Source: Anadara kagoshimensis
Taxonomy: Eukaryota; Mollusca; Bivalvia; Arcoida; Arcidae
Direction of reading: 5' to 3'
Assembly (NCBI GenBank): GCA_021292105.1
Contig: CM037870.1
Coordinates: 23,638,424 to 23,702,423 of the forward strand
Length of the DNA: 64,000 nucleotides
Shown: positions 61,854-64,000 of the stretch, one piece after another
Numbering within the stretch: the first letter of the stretch is position 1
Layout of the letters: every line of letters begins with the position of its first letter
Program-made: the position numbers and the translations under genes
The notes under the pieces: model-generated
What the model was told of the DNA's origin: nothing
What the model saw: the letters and a program-made list of their open reading frames with translations, nothing else
The model's database searches: none

Positions 61854-62252
61854 CTTTCGATAAAAAACAAATGGCATACCAGTAAAAATGACCATGAATA
61901 TTACAATAGTATTGAGACAGCATTCAACAGATATTTAACAATCTTATCAAAATTAATTTATCATTTGTACATGAACAGTAATAATCTGGTAATCAGAAAT
62001 TGCAGTTCATATTTGATAAGCGACAAGTTTAAACTTAAACTTTTTGTAGCACTTACGCATTTACATTTTAGATGATTTTAGAAAATTGTTAAGTCAGACG
62101 ACACAAAGGAATAGAATAAGCTTGTGAAATTTTCAGGGCGCATAGTAGATAAAATGATTGAACTAAAGTCGTCCTTTCTTTTTCAAACTTTAATTTGAGG
62201 TAAAAAAAACAATACCCACATTAAATAAGTGGTATAAATCATTATAACTTAC
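61854..62252 (-). other. Intron e2-e3
   Basis: 399 bp; nothing recognised. Confidence 0.65.
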
Positions 62253-62294
62253 TTGGACGTTGACGTGGCCAATCACGCGGTGGAGTATCTGGCA
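62253..62294 (-). CDS. e2: Pro/Arg linker exon
   Basis: A 42-nt phase 1-1 exon with clean borders (tttacag acceptor, gtaagt donor). Core peptide PDTPPRDWPRQRP. The incoming split codon with e1 reads ATG and the outgoing one with e3 reads ATA. Same peptide as e9, in the same position between VWA-B and TSP1, which supports it as real coding sequence. Confidence 0.82.
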
Positions 62295-63034
62295 CTGTAA
62301 ATAAAAAAACAAATATGAATAAAGCATAGACTATTTTGAAAAAAAAATCACCGGAAACCTATCGATTTTATTGAAACCAAACGTCAAACTATCCCTTTTA
62401 ATTTAAATTAATATACTTGATTTATTAAATATTGGAAACTACAACTCTGTTATTTTAAATGTTACAGCCCTTATTAATTGTTTGCTTTACACCAGGGGAG
62501 ATAAATTATATTACAATTCGGCTGTTGCGCATAATGTTGTCAGTTTGCAATTAACTGTGAAATATATTGGATGATAAAATTCATTAAAGAAACAACTGAT
62601 TGTCAAGTGTTTTGTATTCTGCTATAAGAAAGGGCGATTATAGTCTAAGTTACGGTGTTTTTTTCTAAGTTTCGTCACAAAAAATCGTAAGGGCGCAATC
62701 TATCACTTCTATTCATGCTAGCTAGAAGTATAGATCTTTCGGTATATTAAACTGTAAATTCAAAACGTTTTAGAACGTTTCAAAGATATCAAAAACAATA
62801 AAAGATTTATAGTGAATGTTATTATCTGGATTTTAAATGCAATGGTATATGGGGCATGGGACATAAATCAGTATTGTAAGATCAACTTACACCCGGTCTC
62901 ACTTCCTTGATGGAAGTTAACGTATTAGACTAAATTTACCAGTTTCAACGTTTTATTGGGCTTTTTGATTGTGGTTTAGATTTTGACCTGTATGTGTTTC
63001 TTTTTGGAATAAACATTGTCAGTATTTTACTCAC
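62295..63034 (-). other. Intron e1-e2
   Basis: 740 bp; holds family A copy 14 close to the e1 donor. Confidence 0.65.
62885..63010 (+). repeat. Dispersed repeat family A, copy 14 (3' part)
   Basis: acccggtctcacttccttga to gacctgtatgtgtttctttt. Ends about 25 bp from the e1 splice donor. Confidence 0.65.
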
Positions 63035-63601
63035 TTCCTCTGATTCTGTAGTCCAACTGTCCTGGTATTTCCATCAAATCTCGCCTGCTTCTAATTAAAA
63101 ACCTATACTGTGACAAGGGGTGAGTAGAGGTCTCGTCTATTTCAGTCGTATCAGTTGTATTGATTCCAACGACAAAAATTCCAATATCATCGTCCTCTAC
63201 TCGTTCCGCTTCCCGCCAGATTTTGTCAGTGCTAAGACTTCTTTCATTTCCGGTTAGATACAATATATAGTTCCGGGCATAATCCCTATCTCCTTGTCTT
63301 TCCCGGAACATACGGGTTCTTACAGCTTCAAAAGCCTTTGCTGTGTCAGTTTCACCATGTTTATAATCTATTACATCTATTGCAGGACCCATTGCTGCTT
63401 GAGTTGTATAATCTTTAAGATTAAACTGTACGTCGGCTGATGTACTATATCGCATAACGCCGACCCTGAAATCTCCGCCATCGATGTTTAGTTGCGATGT
63501 CAAACGTTTGACAAAGTCAATCATCCATTGGAACGTTTCTCTATTTACCGATGAATCCAATACGACAACTAGATCGTAACCGGCTGGTGATGGTGTAGAC
63601 A
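63035..63601 (-). CDS. e1: VWA-B exon (MIDAS-degenerate von Willebrand A domain)
   Basis: A 567-nt phase 1-1 exon coding a complete VWA fold. It begins STPSPAGYDLVVVLDSSVN and ends with IPGQLDYRIRGS. Acceptor is ...aatttcag, donor gtgagt. The MIDAS first loop is DSSVN instead of DxSxS, the third loop reads LTGNERS instead of TDGxS, and the threonine in GETDTAKAF is kept, so metal binding is probably lost. It has no cysteine. INTTDTT contains an NTT sequon. Nearly identical to e8. A family A repeat lies just beyond its donor. First exon seen; the gene probably continues upstream. Confidence 0.93.
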
Positions 63602-64000
63602 CTGAAATTTAATTCAAAAATTAAATAAAAACTAACTTAGATAAAAAGCATTATTATTGAAATATAAAAATTATACATTAAAAATTCTTAATACTCATTT
63701 TTTCATAATCTGAATATCACAAATTGAAAAATATGTTTTAATATTTCTAGTATTTATTAACATTAAGGCCTTAAAGATAAATAATACAACAAATGTTCAT
63801 AGAGACACGAAGTTTCAATTCGGTTTCCCCTGGCACTGGCAATATTGTGTTATTGTATTTCAGATTTACATCCTAATGTATTCAGTGACATAGATCTGAA
63901 ATTTGTTAAAGCAATCCCTACTTTTATTATGTTCAACAAATACGTGTGTATAATATCATCATTGACATATATATATTCAAATTAAGCCACGGATATGCTA
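63602..64000 (-). other. Intron upstream of e1
   Basis: Paralogous to 57182-57500; no exon seen before the window edge. Confidence 0.65.

Larger units (their letters stand above)
1152..63601 (-). other. Giant modular VWA/TSP1 gene, interior part (exons e1-e47)
   Basis: Forty-seven exons on the minus strand, all bounded by AG/GT and all phase 1 at both ends, join into one continuous reading frame of about 9.1 kb. The split codons at every junction give sense residues, and no stop occurs inside any exon. No signal peptide, start or terminal exon is visible, so the gene probably continues beyond both window edges. Domains: 11 VWA, 12 TSP1, 24 short Pro/Thr-rich linkers. Known biology of these folds points to an extracellular adhesive or matrix protein. 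That this is a single gene rather than two or more adjacent ones is inferred from compatible phase, order and strand. A long-read transcript would settle it. Confidence 0.75.

Noticed and set aside
1152..63601. Apicomplexan TRAP/MIC2-type VWA-TSP1 protein
   Set aside because: Domain pairing is similar, but intron-rich structure, single-domain phase-1 exons, SINEs and MITEs point to an animal genome.
1..64000. CRISPR array, prokaryotic operon or phage content
   Set aside because: No regular repeat-spacer array or bacterial gene organisation; exons are spliced and repeats are of eukaryotic type.

Overview
The window is AT-rich animal nuclear DNA. It carries spliced exons with canonical AG/GT borders, long introns, tRNA-derived SINEs, MITE-like elements and microsatellites. 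The domain set (tandem von Willebrand factor A and thrombospondin type-1 modules) and the style of the tRNA-headed SINE suggest a mollusc, most likely a bivalve. That assignment is inference from recall, not a database match.

Nearly everything coding lies on the minus strand and looks like the interior of one very large modular gene, read from about 63.6 kb down to 1.15 kb. I resolve 47 exons (called e1-e47 from the 5' side), about 9.1 kb of coding sequence or about 3,036 codons. Neither the first nor the last exon is in the window. There are 11 VWA exons (mostly 567 nt), 12 TSP1 exons (all exactly 171 nt) and 24 short linker exons of 18-105 nt, mostly Pro/Thr-rich. Every exon starts and ends in phase 1, so any exon can be skipped, duplicated or shuffled without a frameshift. 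The VWA exons form two classes. VWA-A (8 exons) has an intact MIDAS (DSSTS, NTA, TDG) and two flanking cysteines. VWA-B (3 exons) has no cysteines and a broken MIDAS (DSSVN, TGN).

Layout, 5' to 3' on the minus strand. 63.6-58.2 kb: VWA-B, linker, TSP1, TSP1, linker, VWA-A, linker. 57.2-51.3 kb: a second copy of the same block. 50.2-45.3 kb: a reduced block with one TSP1, a 24-nt remnant of a second TSP1 and a VWA-A. 44.9-37.0 kb: VWA-B, two linkers, TSP1 pair, VWA-A, two linkers. 35.7-25.9 kb: TSP1 pair, linker, VWA-A, with a 5.26-kb inverted-repeat element in one intron. 24.4-20.3 kb: one TSP1, VWA-A and linkers. 20.8-18.5 kb: a 1.1-kb near-identical tandem duplication carrying two linker exons. 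17.8-1.15 kb: TSP1 pair, a 24-nt linker, then two more divergent VWA-A exons and long Thr/Pro-rich linkers.

The likely product is a secreted or surface extracellular-matrix/adhesion protein: VWA modules for ligand or collagen-type contacts, and TSP1 modules with C-mannosylation and O-fucosylation motifs. Coral coadhesin-like and mollusc shell-matrix VWA/TSP1 proteins are the closest architectures I can name. I do not assign a gene symbol. The introns hold a dispersed repeat family (family A, about 14 copies), a TA-flanked MITE family, a pogo-like MITE, two tRNA-derived SINEs and the inverted-repeat element.
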